Origin: Actinomycetota bacterium
GTDB taxonomy: Bacteria > Actinomycetota > Thermoleophilia > Gaiellales > Gaiellaceae
Reading direction: 5' to 3'
NCBI GenBank assembly: GCA_003162055.1
Contig: PMNA01000017.1
Location: 1-64,000, forward strand
Length of the DNA stretch: 64,000 nt
In this document: one piece after another, positions 30,865 to 39,724 of the stretch
How the letters are laid out: every line of letters starts with the position of its first letter
Position numbering within the stretch: position 1 is the stretch's first letter
Translations under genes and position numbers: made by a program
Notes under the pieces: model-generated
What the model was told of the DNA's origin: nothing
Databases searched by the model: none
The model's input: the letters and a program-made list of their open reading frames with translations, nothing else

Positions 30865-31821
30865 CTAGCGGGTGGCGACGGGCTTGAGCTCGGCGATCTC
30901 GACCTGGCGCGCGAACTCCGCGGCCTGCTCGGGGTCGAAACAGCCGGCGCCGGTCTCGAGCGTGGAGGCGGTGGCGGCGCCGACAGCCTCGCAAAGCGCC
31001 TCCTCGAACGAGCGGCCCGCCCGGCGCGCGGCCAGGAATCCGGCCAGCAGCACGTCGCCGGAGCCAACCGGTGACACCGGCTCGACGCGGGCGATCGAGG
31101 CTCGATAGCGCTTCGGCTTGCGCTCTTCCTTGAGCAGCGCGTAGCAGCCGCCCTCGTGACTGATCAGGACGTTGTGCGGGCCCATCTCGCCGATCGTCTC
31201 GAGCGCCATGACGAAATCGTCCTCGTCGGAGAACTCCTGCCCCACGAGGCCCTCTGCCTCGTGTTGGTTGGGGCTGACGGCGAAGGGCTCGGCCTCGGCG
31301 CCCAGGCGCAGAGCGGTTCCCTCGGAATCGAGCACACAGCGCACCTTCCGCCGCGCCAGTTCCTTGATCGCGTCGGCATAGAAAGAGTTGTCGACCCCAC
31401 GCGGCAGCGTGCCCGCAAAGATGACCCACTCGGCGTCGGCCGAGAGGTAAACGAGCTTCTCGAGCAGCATCTTGAGCTCCTCGGGCTCGACGTGTGGCCC
31501 CCACTCGTTGATCTCGGTGTGCGAGCCGGTGACCGGATCGACGACGGCGGTCGAGGTGCGCGATTCGCCTTCGATGCGAACGAAGTCGTTGAGGATCGAC
31601 TCCTGCGTCAGCTCCTCGATCACGCGCGTGCCGGTACGCCCGCCCGTCAGCCCGGTCGCCACCACGGGCACCCCGAGCACCTTCAGCGCCCGAGCGACGT
31701 TGATGCCCTTGCCGCCGGCAAGCGTCAGAGCCTGGCTGGCACGGTGACGCAGGCCCCGCTGGAAATTCGGGACCGTGAGCGTGCGATCGATGGCGGCGTT
31801 GAGAGTGACGGTGACGAGCAT
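30865..31821 (-). CDS. PfkB-family sugar kinase, 1-phosphofructokinase/tagatose-6-phosphate kinase type
   Basis: 318 residues. LTLAGGKGINVARALKVLG near residue 33 is the FruK/LacC/PfkB sugar-binding signature. The C-terminal ATP/anion-hole motif reads VGSGDVLLAGF, with the catalytic Asp in place; most relatives have GAGDS. It should phosphorylate a hexose phosphate such as fructose 1-phosphate. No PTS gene is nearby, so the substrate is not certain and a 6-phosphofructokinase role (PfkB) is also possible. Confidence 0.85.
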   Translation of the reverse strand: MLVTVTLNAAIDRTLTVPNFQRGLRHRASQALTLAGGKGINVARALKVLGVPVVATGLTGGRTGTRVIEELTQESILNDFVRIEGESRTSTAVVDPVTGSHTEINEWGPHVEPEELKMLLEKLVYLSADAEWVIFAGTLPRGVDNSFYADAIKELARRKVRCVLDSEGTALRLGAEAEPFAVSPNQHEAEGLVGQEFSDEDDFVMALETIGEMGPHNVLISHEGGCYALLKEERKPKRYRASIARVEPVSPVGSGDVLLAGFLAARRAGRSFEEALCEAVGAATASTLETGAGCFDPEQAAEFARQVEIAELKPVATR

Positions 31822-31920
31822 CGGTTGCCCTCCTGATGGGTGGGCGGTCGTCCGGGAAAGATGCGACCGGAAGAGTAGACGGTCCGGACCACGAGCGTGT
31901 GAGGTTCCGCTCCGAAACGC

Positions 31921-33054
31921 CTAGATCCAACCGAATAGCTCGTGCAGGGTCTGGCCTCCGTACCAGCCGATCTTGTCGCGCAGGCCCGGCCGTCCGACGG
32001 AGCGAAGCGCAACCAGCCTTCTCTCGCCGAGCAACTTTCTGCCCAAGTAGATGCGCACCTCCCCCACCGGCCGACCGCGCTTGACCGGGAGCGAGAGGGT
32101 GCGCGGCAAGACGAGCTTCTCGACCAGGGGACGATCGAGGCGGAGCGGCAAGGAGAGCGAGCTCGAGGCCGCGACCGGAACGGCCGGCCCACCGTACTCG
32201 CTGGCCACCGTCGCCAGCGGGCTTCCGGCCGTGACGACCTCGACGAGCCCGTAGCGAGTGAGAGCGAAGCGAAGCAGGGCCGTCAGGTCGCGGTCCCGCT
32301 GCGCACGGCTGGGCGAACCGAGGATGGTCGCGTAGATCTGGACTCCGCCGCGGACGAGAAGCGTGACCTGGCACCAGCCGGCTTCGTCGGTATGCCCGGT
32401 CTTGACGCCGACGACTCCGGGAAAGGTGCCGAGCAGGTCGTTCCAGGTCGTGAGCACGCGACCGCCGGAGATCGTGCTCCTGCGCAGGCGAACCGTCTGA
32501 CTCACCTCCGGCATCGTCATCGCCCACTGGGCCAGGACGGTGACATCGCGGGCGCTCGAGTAGTGCCCTGGCGCATCGAGACCGTCGGGCCGCGCGAAGT
32601 GGGTCCGCGTGAGGCCGATCTGCCGCGCTTCCTGGTTCATCCAACTGATGAAGAGAGCGCGATTTCCGTCCGCGGCAGCGTCGGCGAGAGCGTCCGCCGC
32701 GTCGTTGGCGCTCTGAATCAGGGCGGCTCGCACGAGATCGCCGACCAGGATGTGCTCGCCGGCGCGCAGCTCGACGCTCTCCTCGCCGACCCGGGCCGCC
32801 TGGGCCGAGACGGTGACATATCGATCGACGCTCAGATGCTGCAACGCAACGCCCACCGTCATCAGCTTGGTCAGGCTGGCGATGGGCAGACGAGCGTTGA
32901 CGTTCTTGCTCATCAGCACGTCGCCGGTGACGGCATTCTCTACCAGGTAGGCGCGCGCATCCACCTTAGGCGCGCGCACAGCGGCGCCGGCGGCGGGCTG
33001 AATGACTGCGAGCGCCAGCGCAAGCAACGCCGGCGCGAGGAGTAGGCGCCTCAC
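31921..33054 (-). CDS. D-alanyl-D-alanine carboxypeptidase (peptidase S11, PBP5-like)
   Basis: 377 residues. A signal peptide ([20 protein letters not shown]) is followed by the penicillin-binding motifs SLTK (Ser60, Lys63), SAN (115-117) and KTG ([12 protein letters not shown]). It trims the terminal D-Ala of peptidoglycan stem peptides outside the cell. The C-terminal region (~270-377) resembles the beta-rich PBP5 domain. It overlaps the LysM protein gene by four bases, consistent with joint wall work. Confidence 0.93.
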   Translation of the reverse strand: MRRLLLAPALLALALAVIQPAAGAAVRAPKVDARAYLVENAVTGDVLMSKNVNARLPIASLTKLMTVGVALQHLSVDRYVTVSAQAARVGEESVELRAGEHILVGDLVRAALIQSANDAADALADAAADGNRALFISWMNQEARQIGLTRTHFARPDGLDAPGHYSSARDVTVLAQWAMTMPEVSQTVRLRRSTISGGRVLTTWNDLLGTFPGVVGVKTGHTDEAGWCQVTLLVRGGVQIYATILGSPSRAQRDRDLTALLRFALTRYGLVEVVTAGSPLATVASEYGGPAVPVAASSSLSLPLRLDRPLVEKLVLPRTLSLPVKRGRPVGEVRIYLGRKLLGERRLVALRSVGRPGLRDKIGWYGGQTLHELFGWI

Positions 33055-33395
33055 TTCGCTATCGGCGCCTTCCCGACCTTGATCTTCTGCCCGACCCGGA
33101 GCGCAGTCGGCTGGATTCCTGGGTTCAGGGCGATGATGTCATCCACTGTGACGCGGAAATGTACGGCAATTGCGCCGAGGGTGTCGCCGGACTGGACGGT
33201 GTAGATCCTCGTCTTAACGGTCTGCTGCGCGGTCGAGACCGAGGTGGTCGTCGACTTCTTCGTGCTCGACGAGCCGGCCTGCGGCTGCGACCCGCCCGAA
33301 AAGCTGCCGCGAAGGATCAGAACGACGACGGTTACGGCGAGCAGAAAGAGGAGCGGAACGCCGAAGTGCGCGAGTTGGCGGTTATCTCGACGCAT
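33051..33395 (-). CDS. Membrane-anchored LysM-domain protein
   Basis: 114 residues: a single transmembrane helix ([17 protein letters not shown]), a Ser/Thr/Lys linker and one C-terminal LysM domain ([31 protein letters not shown]...LRVGQKIKV). LysM binds GlcNAc polymers such as peptidoglycan, so this is a small wall-attached protein. Its stop overlaps the carboxypeptidase start, so it is likely cotranslated. Confidence 0.9.
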   Translation of the reverse strand: MRRDNRQLAHFGVPLLFLLAVTVVVLILRGSFSGGSQPQAGSSSTKKSTTTSVSTAQQTVKTRIYTVQSGDTLGAIAVHFRVTVDDIIALNPGIQPTALRVGQKIKVGKAPIAK

Positions 33396-33408
33396 TACTC
33401 GTTACGTT

Positions 33409-34386
33409 TTACCAGCCTGAGACCACCCATATCTCATCGCGTAAGCGCGCGGCCTCCGTTCCGGCGGCATCGCGCCAGTCAAGACCCTCCTCGGCGCGGT
33501 AGGCAAAGATGACCGAACGGGAGACGTTCACGAGCGCGCTGGCCGGACCGCTGGTGAAGGCGCGGGCCACGTCTGCGGGGGTCGCCCCTTGCGCCCCGAC
33601 GCCCGGCAGGAGAATGATCGAGCGCGGAAGCAGGCGCCTGGCCTCGCTGATCGCGCGCGGGTAGGTCGCTCCGACAACCACGCCCAGGCTCGATATACCG
33701 CTCGCGCCGACGAGCGTCTCGGCCGGCTCTTGAAGGAGCAGCGCTACCTGGTGCCAGAGCGGGCTACCGTCCGACAGGGTCAAGTCCTGCACGTCTGCGC
33801 TACCGGGATTCGATGTCTTGAGCAGGACGAAGACGCCGCCGCCGTGGCGCTGGCAGGCGAGCAGGAACGGCTCGAGAGCGTCGCGCCCGAGATAGGGGTT
33901 CACCGTCAGCGCGTCGGCCAGCGGCGGATGCAGCCCGCGCGGCTCGAGATAGGCACCGGCGTAGGCTCTGGCCGTCGAGCCGATGTCGCCGCGCTTGGCG
34001 TCCGCGATCACGAGCAGGCCGGCGTCGTGGGCATGGGCGCAAACGTCCTCGAGCGCCCGCATCCCGGCCGAGCCGTAGAGCTCGAAGAAGGCGAGCTGGG
34101 GCTTGACGCAGACGGCGTAGGGCGCAACCGCGTCGATGATCCCGCGGCAGAAGCGCGAGAAGGCGTCGGCGATGCCCTCGGGACTGTGCTGAGCTTCACC
34201 GCGCAACTCCAGCGGCAGCAGATCGAGCCTCGGATCGAGCCCCACTACGAGCTGGCTTCGCTTGCGCTCGACCGCTTCGACCAGCCGGTCGGCGAAGGTT
34301 TGCGCCGCCGGTTGATCGGCGGCAGCGTTCTCGGGGCTGTCTTCCACTCCCGCCAAGGCTAGCGGCGCGATCAGACTACTGACCAC
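33409..34386 (-). CDS. pyrF: Orotidine-5'-phosphate decarboxylase, type 2
   Basis: 325 residues, the longer type 2 (mycobacterial) form. It makes UMP from OMP. FADRLVEAVERKRSQLVVGLDPR opens the domain; the catalytic Lys/Asp cluster is VIADAKRGDIGSTA, and LLPGVGAQGATPADVA is the phosphate loop. GTG 34386 is the tracked start, but the first ~25 residues are not conserved and a later GTG is possible. It lies near pyrE, with only the HU gene between. Confidence 0.95.
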   Translation of the reverse strand: MVSSLIAPLALAGVEDSPENAAADQPAAQTFADRLVEAVERKRSQLVVGLDPRLDLLPLELRGEAQHSPEGIADAFSRFCRGIIDAVAPYAVCVKPQLAFFELYGSAGMRALEDVCAHAHDAGLLVIADAKRGDIGSTARAYAGAYLEPRGLHPPLADALTVNPYLGRDALEPFLLACQRHGGGVFVLLKTSNPGSADVQDLTLSDGSPLWHQVALLLQEPAETLVGASGISSLGVVVGATYPRAISEARRLLPRSIILLPGVGAQGATPADVARAFTSGPASALVNVSRSVIFAYRAEEGLDWRDAAGTEAARLRDEIWVVSGW

Positions 34387-34406
34387 TTGACATCGCCCGG
34401 CCCGAC

Positions 34407-34440
34407 AAAGAGCGAGGGCCGCTCGACGCGACCCTCGCTC
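34407..34440 (-). terminator. Terminator after the HU gene
   Basis: On the minus strand GAGCGAGGG pairs with CCCTCGCTC across a 13-base loop and is followed by TTTGT. It is positioned between the HU gene and pyrF. Confidence 0.75.
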
Positions 34441-34463
34441 AAACCTTCTTATCCAACAGCTGA

Positions 34464-34742
34464 CTATCCTTCGCGGACAGCCTGCTTCAGTGAGCTTCCA
34501 GGCGTGAACTTGGGCACCTTGGAAGCGGCGATCGCCAGCCGCTCGCCGGTTCGGGGATTGACTCCCGTCCGTGCTGCGCGGTGGGCAACCGAGAACTTCC
34601 CGAACCCGGTGAAGGTCACGTCCTTGCCGGCCTTGAGAGAGTCGGCGACCACGCTCAGCACGGCGTCTACGGCATCGCCGGCATCGCGTTTCGTCAAACC
34701 GCTCTTCTGGGCGACCAGATCAACGAACTCCTGCTTCGTCAC
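34464..34742 (-). CDS. HU-family DNA-binding protein
   Basis: 92 residues from GTG 34742, with a strong GAGGAGGAG ribosome site. MTKQEFVDLVAQKSGLTKRDAG and GFGKFSVAHRAARTGVNPRTGE are the HU/IHF dimer and DNA-arm motifs. It packages and bends DNA in the nucleoid. It lacks the Lys/Ala-rich tail of mycobacterial HupB. A terminator follows it. Confidence 0.95.
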   Translation of the reverse strand: MTKQEFVDLVAQKSGLTKRDAGDAVDAVLSVVADSLKAGKDVTFTGFGKFSVAHRAARTGVNPRTGERLAIAASKVPKFTPGSSLKQAVREG

Positions 34743-34804
34743 GTGCTCTCCTCCTCATCGACAGCTTTTCTACCGTCAGACCCTAACAGGCTAAGCCATT
34801 TCGC

Positions 34805-35362
34805 TCAACCATGCGGGTTTGCGGCACTTTTTGCCACTTTTTGAAGTTCACTCGCACGGAAGAGCGGCCATAAACGCACTCCGTGGCGCGCGAGCTCGTC
34901 GGATCCGCCCTCTTCGCGGTCGACGACACAGACGGCTGTACGGCAGACGAGACCGGCTTCGCGGACCGCCTCGACAGCCTGAAGCGCGGCTCCACCAGAT
35001 GTCACCACGTCTTCAACCAAACAGACCAGCTCTCCCGATTCGCTTATACCTTCGAGCTTGTTCGAGGTGCCGTACCCCTTTGCCTGCTTGCGCACGATCA
35101 AGAAAGGCAGCCGTGAAGCAAGGGAGGCAGCGGCGGCAAGGGCAACCGCACCCAGCTCCGGAGCGGCGATGCGGACGGCGTCCGGCTCGTGCTCCTTGAC
35201 CGCGGCGGCGATCAATTCACCGAGCGCCTCGAGTAGCTCGGGCACCGTCTCGAAGCGGTACTTGTCCAGGTAGTACTTGGAATGCCGGCCCGAGCGCAGG
35301 ACGAAATCGCCCTCGAGGTAGGCGCGCTCGACCAACATCTTGGTCAAATCCTGCTCGTTCAC
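34805..35362 (-). CDS. pyrE: Orotate phosphoribosyltransferase
   Basis: 185 residues. It joins orotate to PRPP to give OMP, the substrate of the nearby PyrF. The PRPP loop is LVEDVVTSGGAALQA, and FVLRSGRHSKYYLDKY near the N-terminus is the orotate/PRPP binding segment. GTG 35362 overlaps the stop of the small membrane-protein gene upstream. Complete and ordinary in length. Confidence 0.95.
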   Translation of the reverse strand: MNEQDLTKMLVERAYLEGDFVLRSGRHSKYYLDKYRFETVPELLEALGELIAAAVKEHEPDAVRIAAPELGAVALAAAASLASRLPFLIVRKQAKGYGTSNKLEGISESGELVCLVEDVVTSGGAALQAVEAVREAGLVCRTAVCVVDREEGGSDELARHGVRLWPLFRASELQKVAKSAANPHG

Positions 35363-35583
35363 GATCCCTCCGGACGGGCACGAGCCACGAGCTCGCGACC
35401 CTGCTTGAGTAACTCCTCGGCCGCCGCATCCTCGGGGCCGAGCTCCAGCAGCGTACCGTCCGGGAAGTAGAGGCCGACCCGCTCGGGCGTGCCCGACTGC
35501 AGCTGCTGGCGCATGTAGAAGGCGCCGGCGACCGAGCCCGCGGTTACTACTAATCCGGCGAGGAGCTTGTTACGCCTGGTCAT
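35359..35583 (-). CDS. Small membrane-anchored protein between roadblock protein and pyrE
   Basis: 74 residues from ATG 35583; the tracked ORF begins earlier over the next gene. One N-terminal hydrophobic helix (LLAGLVVTAGSVAGAFYMRQQL) is followed by VGLYFPDGTLLELGPEDAAAEELLKQG. I do not recognise the family. Its start lies inside the roadblock gene and its stop inside pyrE, so the three are probably translationally coupled. Confidence 0.7.
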   Translation of the reverse strand: MTRRNKLLAGLVVTAGSVAGAFYMRQQLQSGTPERVGLYFPDGTLLELGPEDAAAEELLKQGRELVARARPEGS

Positions 35584-36022
35584 TGGAACCCTCTTGGGTA
35601 GCCGGGCTCGACGGCCCGCTTCCACTCGTCTTCGCCCCCAGGCGCTCCTTGAGCGCGGCCAGCCGGTGCAATCTCGGCTTGGCGTCGGTGAGCTTGCGCA
35701 GGCAGGCTCGAAGCTCGAAGAAGGCGAGCCCCGCAATGGGGTCGGGAGAGGTAAGAGCGACGATGCGAAGGCCGTCCTGGAGAACGAAGAGGAGACTGCC
35801 CTCCGGATAGGTCAGTTCGACCTGGATCGGCTCGCCGCGCTCGGAGCCGCCTGCCCGCGTGGTGCAGGCGAGCAGCGCGGCAGCGCCGAAAGCCACCGAC
35901 TCCGCCCTCTCTCGGTCAGCGAGCGTGGCCTCGACCAGCTCGCCGCGAGCGTCGAAGATCAGAGCGAAGTCGATCTGCGACGAGATCTCGGTCAGCTCGG
36001 CGAGTGCCTGCCCAGCATCCAT
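35570..36022 (-). CDS. Roadblock/LC7-like domain protein
   Basis: 150 residues. ALIFDARGELVEATLADRER, AAALLACTT and GSLLFVLQDGLRIVALTSPD follow the roadblock/LC7 fold often found near small GTPases in actinobacteria. A Ser/Pro-rich tail follows. No partner GTPase is adjacent; instead it heads the operon with the small membrane protein and pyrE. Role unknown. Confidence 0.7.
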   Translation of the reverse strand: MDAGQALAELTEISSQIDFALIFDARGELVEATLADRERAESVAFGAAALLACTTRAGGSERGEPIQVELTYPEGSLLFVLQDGLRIVALTSPDPIAGLAFFELRACLRKLTDAKPRLHRLAALKERLGAKTSGSGPSSPATQEGSNDQA

Positions 36023-36162
36023 ACGCGGGCCGAAGGTAGCAGCTGGGGGGCTTTCCGGGGCGGACTTGCCAGGCCGGCTCCTGCCGCCGATGCTTTGTTC
36101 GCGACTTCAGCTAGCACTGGGAACTCCCCCAAATAGCCTCCGAGCAGGGATACTGAGTATCG

Positions 36163-37137
36163 ATGCGGGTACGAAAACGCAGCCTGTTCCAGAAGTTCTT
36201 CGCCGATCGCGGCACGCACCTGGCGGCGATGATCGCCTACTTCGCGCTGCTCTCGCTGGTACCGATGCTCTTCCTCGCCATTGCCCTGCTCGGTATAACG
36301 CCCCGGCACGGCGGCTCCAGAAAGAGCCTCGAGCACTCGCTCAACCACATCTTCCCGGGCACCTCGGTGGTGTCAATCGACCATGCGCTCAACTCGATCG
36401 GCAAGAACGCCGCCGCCCTCGGCATCATCGGCGCCGTCGTTCTGCTCTGGAGCTCGCTCTCGCTCTTCAGCGTGCTCGAGTCGGCCTTCAACATCGTCTA
36501 CGGACGGCCGAACAGACCGTTCCTACGCGGCAAGGCGCTCGCGCTGGTGCTTCTCGTTGCCTCGCTCGTCACCGTCGTCGCCTCCCTCGTCACCGGCACG
36601 CTCGGCGTCTACCTGCTCCAGCGCTACACGGGGCATTTCCTGGGCAACGCGTACGTGGCCTTCCCGCTGACCTTCCTGGTGGAGCTGGCCGGGCTGCTGC
36701 TCTTCCTCGTCACCGTCTACTACGTGCTGACGAACGTGCAGCTCACCTTCCACGACGTCCTGCCCGGAGCGGTCACTGCGGCGCTGATCCTCGCCGCCAC
36801 CTTCCAGGTGCTGCCCCTCTACCTCCGCCTCGTCTCGCACGACCTGGTCGTCCTGCGCGCGCTCGGAGGGCCGGCGATCCTGCTCTTCTGGCTCTACGTG
36901 ATGGCCAACGTGATCGTCTTCGGCTCGGAGGTCAACTGGTGGATGGCACAGCGCCGCGAGGCGCGGGCGCGCGCGGCGCGGGCCGCGCCGGTGCCGGCGA
37001 GCGAGGGGATCGCGATGACCACAGTCCTGGAGCCCTTACCACCGCCCGAGGACAGCGAGATAACAACCACCCTGAAGCCCTCGCCGGCGGATCCGGAAGC
37101 GCAGGACACCGCGCCGAGCTCGACCGAGCTGCGCTAG
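36163..37137 (+). CDS. YihY/BrkB-family inner membrane protein
   Basis: 324 residues with about six transmembrane helices. AAMIAYFALLSLVPMLFLAI, GIIGAVVLLWSSLSLFSVLESAFNIVYG and GPAILLFWLYVMANVIVFGSEVNW match the YihY/UPF0761 family, formerly called ribonuclease BN. The family's function is not settled. A long charged cytoplasmic tail ends the protein. It stands alone on the plus strand. Confidence 0.9.
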   Translation: MRVRKRSLFQKFFADRGTHLAAMIAYFALLSLVPMLFLAIALLGITPRHGGSRKSLEHSLNHIFPGTSVVSIDHALNSIGKNAAALGIIGAVVLLWSSLSLFSVLESAFNIVYGRPNRPFLRGKALALVLLVASLVTVVASLVTGTLGVYLLQRYTGHFLGNAYVAFPLTFLVELAGLLLFLVTVYYVLTNVQLTFHDVLPGAVTAALILAATFQVLPLYLRLVSHDLVVLRALGGPAILLFWLYVMANVIVFGSEVNWWMAQRREARARAARAAPVPASEGIAMTTVLEPLPPPEDSEITTTLKPSPADPEAQDTAPSSTELR

Positions 37138-37186
37138 GGCCGGCGCTCACCCGCCCTCACCGACGTCCCCGTGCCCGATGCCGAGG

Positions 37187-37765
37187 TTAGCGAGCTGCCA
37201 GCGCCTCGAGCAGCGCCCGCGCAGCCCTGGCCCGGTGCGAGTTGGAGCGTTTCCAGACATTGCCGAGCTCGGCCACGGTGCGCTCCTCGTCCTCGGGAAG
37301 GAAGATCGGGTCGTAGCCGAATCCCTCGCTTCCACGCGGCTCGTGACCGATCCGACCCAGCAAGGCTCCGCTGCCGCGCAGCTCTTCTCGCTCGGGCGAG
37401 ATGGCGACCAGCTCGGAGATGTAGCGGGCGCGGCGGCCCTCACCCTCGATACCCGTGAGCGCCGCGAGCATGCGGCCGACCGGGTCGTCGCCGCCGAAGC
37501 GCGCCGAAAAGACTCCCGGCCCCCAATCCAGCGCGGCCACCTCGATGCCCGAGTCTTCGCCGATTACCCAGAGCGGGCGCTTCTCGAGCGAGCGACCGTA
37601 AAGAGCCTTGCCGCGGGCGTTCTCGTAGTAACTCGTTCCCGTCTCGGGTGGGAAGGTGCCGCCGGTAAGCGGCTCGACCTGCCAGCCCGGTAACAGTTGC
37701 TCGAGCTCGCGGGCCTTGTCGGGGTTGCGCGAGGCAAAGACAGCGTTCAGAGCTATTGCACCCAC
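37187..37765 (-). CDS. rdgB: Non-canonical purine NTP pyrophosphatase (RdgB/HAM1)
   Basis: 192 residues. It hydrolyses dITP/XTP to keep deaminated purines out of nucleic acids. AVFASRNPDKARELEQLL opens the fold, SYYENARGKALYG and IGEDSGIEVAALDWGPGVFSAR are substrate-site motifs, and GFGYDPIFLPE plus SHRARA close it. It lies near rph and murI, a conserved actinobacterial grouping. Its start overlaps the small ORF at 37753-37974. Confidence 0.95.
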   Translation of the reverse strand: MGAIALNAVFASRNPDKARELEQLLPGWQVEPLTGGTFPPETGTSYYENARGKALYGRSLEKRPLWVIGEDSGIEVAALDWGPGVFSARFGGDDPVGRMLAALTGIEGEGRRARYISELVAISPEREELRGSGALLGRIGHEPRGSEGFGYDPIFLPEDEERTVAELGNVWKRSNSHRARAARALLEALAAR

Positions 37766-37974
37766 TGGGCCCCGGTCACTCCGTTCAGCCCTAACAGGCC
37801 GTTGATGATCTCGACCATGTGCACGTCGCGCTCGAGCTCCACGTCGGCCGCCAGCTTCCTCTGCCCCGCTTCGTCACGGACGCTCGCCCCGACCAGCACG
37901 GCCCGCTCGCCCTCGAGGTAACGCGGCACGGAAGCGGCGTCCGAACCGAGCTTCAGGGCGACGACGGGTAGCAC
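37753..37974 (-). CDS. Small hypothetical protein between rph and rdgB
   Basis: 73 residues from GTG 37974 with no clear ribosome site. Composition (VVALKLGSDAASVPRYLEGERAVLVGASVRDEAGQ...) looks protein-like, and the stop overlaps the rdgB start by 13 bases, which is how coupled genes look. I do not recognise it and it may be spurious. Confidence 0.4.
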   Translation of the reverse strand: MLPVVALKLGSDAASVPRYLEGERAVLVGASVRDEAGQRKLAADVELERDVHMVEIINGLLGLNGVTGAQWVQ

Positions 37975-38031
37975 CCCGGTATTCTGGCCCGCGCCCCGGA
38001 CACATCCGCCGGCGCGAGGAGCACACCGGGC

Positions 38032-38058
38032 GTCGCAGCCGAGATGCGCGGCTGCGAC
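38032..38058. repeat. Perfect 10-bp hairpin downstream of rph
   Basis: GTCGCAGCCG and CGGCTGCGAC pair around a 7-base loop. It lies just beyond the rph stop and next to REP-like copy 3. Flanking sequence resembles the 23.9-24.1 kb repeat block. Confidence 0.6.
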
Positions 38059-38084
38059 TCACAACGGCCTTCCTTCAGGCTCAG

Positions 38085-38128
38085 CGCGGAAAGTCGTCAT
38101 GCCCGCGCAGCGGGCGGACTTTCTGCGG
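38085..38128. repeat. REP-like palindrome, copy 3, overlapping the rph 3' end
   Basis: GCGGAAAGTC and GGACTTTCTGC arms around GTCATGCCCGCGCAGCGGGC. It matches the copies near guaA. The last ~11 codons of rph (AESPPAARA) are written inside it. Confidence 0.65.
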
Positions 38129-38828
38129 CTTTCAGCGCCTCTTCCTGCGCCGCCTTGATCGTCTCGGCTCCGCTCGCGGCCAGGGCGAGTAGCTCGTCCA
38201 ACTCCTCGCGGGCGAAGGGAACGGTCTCCGCCGTCGCCTGCAGTTCGATCAGGCGCCCGTCGCCGGTGGTGACGTAATTCATGTCCACCTCGGCGCTCGA
38301 GTCTTCGCCGTAGTCCAGGTCGAGCAGCTTCTCGCCTTCGACTATCCCCACCGAGACCGCGGCGACCGAGTCGGTCAGCACGCGGCCGAGACCGAAGCGC
38401 TCGAGGGCGCGGTTGGCCGCGACGTAGGCACCCGAGACCGAAGCACAGCGCGTTCCGCCGTCGGCCTGGAGAACGTCGCAATCGAGCCAGACGGTGCGCT
38501 CGCCCAACGCCTCCAGGTCGGCTACCGCCCGCAGCGAGCGTCCGATCAGGCGCTGAATCTCGACCGTGCGCCCCTTCTGCTTGCCCGTGCTCGCCTCGCG
38601 CGCGGTGCGCGAGCCGGTCGAGGCCGGCAGTAGCGAGTACTCCGCCGTCAGCCAGCCGCGGCCGCGACCCATCAGCCAGCGCGGAACCCCTTCCTGAATC
38701 GAGGCGGTACAGAGGACGATCGTTCGACCCTGAGCGAAGAGCACCGAGCCGTGCGGCTGCTCGAGGAAGTCGCACTCGATCTTGAGCGGCCGGAGCGCGT
38801 CGGAACGCCTATCGTCGGTCCTGCTCAC
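38097..38828 (-). CDS. rph: Ribonuclease PH
   Basis: 243 residues from GTG 38828, which overlaps the murI stop (GTGA). It is a phosphorolytic 3'-5' exonuclease trimming tRNA 3' ends. [53 protein letters not shown] and [13 protein letters not shown] are hallmark motifs, and the acidic active-site pair lies in VDMNYV. The tracked ORF to 39713 is a frame running over murI. The C-terminal tail is encoded by a REP-like repeat, so its sequence is probably not functionally important. Confidence 0.95.
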   Translation of the reverse strand: MSRTDDRRSDALRPLKIECDFLEQPHGSVLFAQGRTIVLCTASIQEGVPRWLMGRGRGWLTAEYSLLPASTGSRTAREASTGKQKGRTVEIQRLIGRSLRAVADLEALGERTVWLDCDVLQADGGTRCASVSGAYVAANRALERFGLGRVLTDSVAAVSVGIVEGEKLLDLDYGEDSSAEVDMNYVTTGDGRLIELQATAETVPFAREELDELLALAASGAETIKAAQEEALKAAESPPAARA

Positions 38829-39637
38829 GTGGCGGCTCCGAGCCCCGCCAACGAGACGACCTCGGCGATCGGGAACTGCAGGAAGCGCTCGCCCTTGAGC
38901 CGGAACTGCTCGGCATCGCCGGTCGTAATGAATCGGCAGACGCCCTCCTGCTCGCTCGTGCGCGCGATTCCTTTCCGCGCCAGCGTCTCGGCCACCTTGC
39001 GCGCCGTCTCCTCGGCCGAGAAAACGAGCGTCACGTCGCGGCCGAAGGCTCGCTCGAGCACATGGCGGATGAGCGGATAGTGCGTGCAGCCGAGAATCAC
39101 CGTATCGACACTGTCCTGCTTGAGCGGCCTGGCATAGGAGCGGACCGCATCGACGGTGCCGGCGCCGTAGGGCGTGTCGCTCTCGATCAGCTCGGCCAGG
39201 CCCGGGCAGGCGATGGGAAAGAACCGAACCCCGGCATCGAGCGAGCGCACAAGTGACGCGTAGCGACCGGCCTCGACTGTGGCCTGGGTCGCGAGCAGGC
39301 CGATGCGACGATTGCGCGTCGCTTGCACGGCCGCCTCGGCCTCGGGCGCGATCACGCCGACGACCGGAACCTGGAGCTCGGCCTGGAGCTCGGCGAGCGC
39401 CGCGGAGGTGGCCGAGTTGCAGGCCACCACGACCATTTTCACGCCCTGGTGCTCGAGGAAACGCCCGATCTCGAGCGCAAAGCCGCGAATCTCCTCCAGC
39501 GGCCTCGGCCCATAGGGAAAGCGGCCGGTATCGCCGAGGTAGATGAAGTCTTCGTTCGGCATCGTCACCAGGCACTCGTGCAAGACGGTCAGCCCGCCCA
39601 TGCCGGAGTCGAAGATCGCAATCGGTCGCCTGTCCAC
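38825..39637 (-). CDS. murI: Glutamate racemase
   Basis: 270 residues from GTG 39637, where the family N-terminus [18 protein letters not shown] begins; the tracked start at 40513 is a shadow over DUF72. It makes D-glutamate for peptidoglycan. The two catalytic Cys lie in [12 protein letters not shown] and [23 protein letters not shown] is also typical. Coupled to rph by overlap. Confidence 0.95.
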   Translation of the reverse strand: MDRRPIAIFDSGMGGLTVLHECLVTMPNEDFIYLGDTGRFPYGPRPLEEIRGFALEIGRFLEHQGVKMVVVACNSATSAALAELQAELQVPVVGVIAPEAEAAVQATRNRRIGLLATQATVEAGRYASLVRSLDAGVRFFPIACPGLAELIESDTPYGAGTVDAVRSYARPLKQDSVDTVILGCTHYPLIRHVLERAFGRDVTLVFSAEETARKVAETLARKGIARTSEQEGVCRFITTGDAEQFRLKGERFLQFPIAEVVSLAGLGAAT

Positions 39638-39724
39638 TGCGTTCGATTCTAGTGGTCGCCTGCTCCAGAGGTCTTTCGTGGCCGGCAGAGCGAGAAAAAC
39701 CCCCAGTGCGCATATCGTTCCCCT

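Noticed and set aside
30470-32644. 724-codon minus-strand ORF across the kinase and carboxypeptidase genes
   Set aside because: It runs through several real genes in another frame with strong Arg bias.
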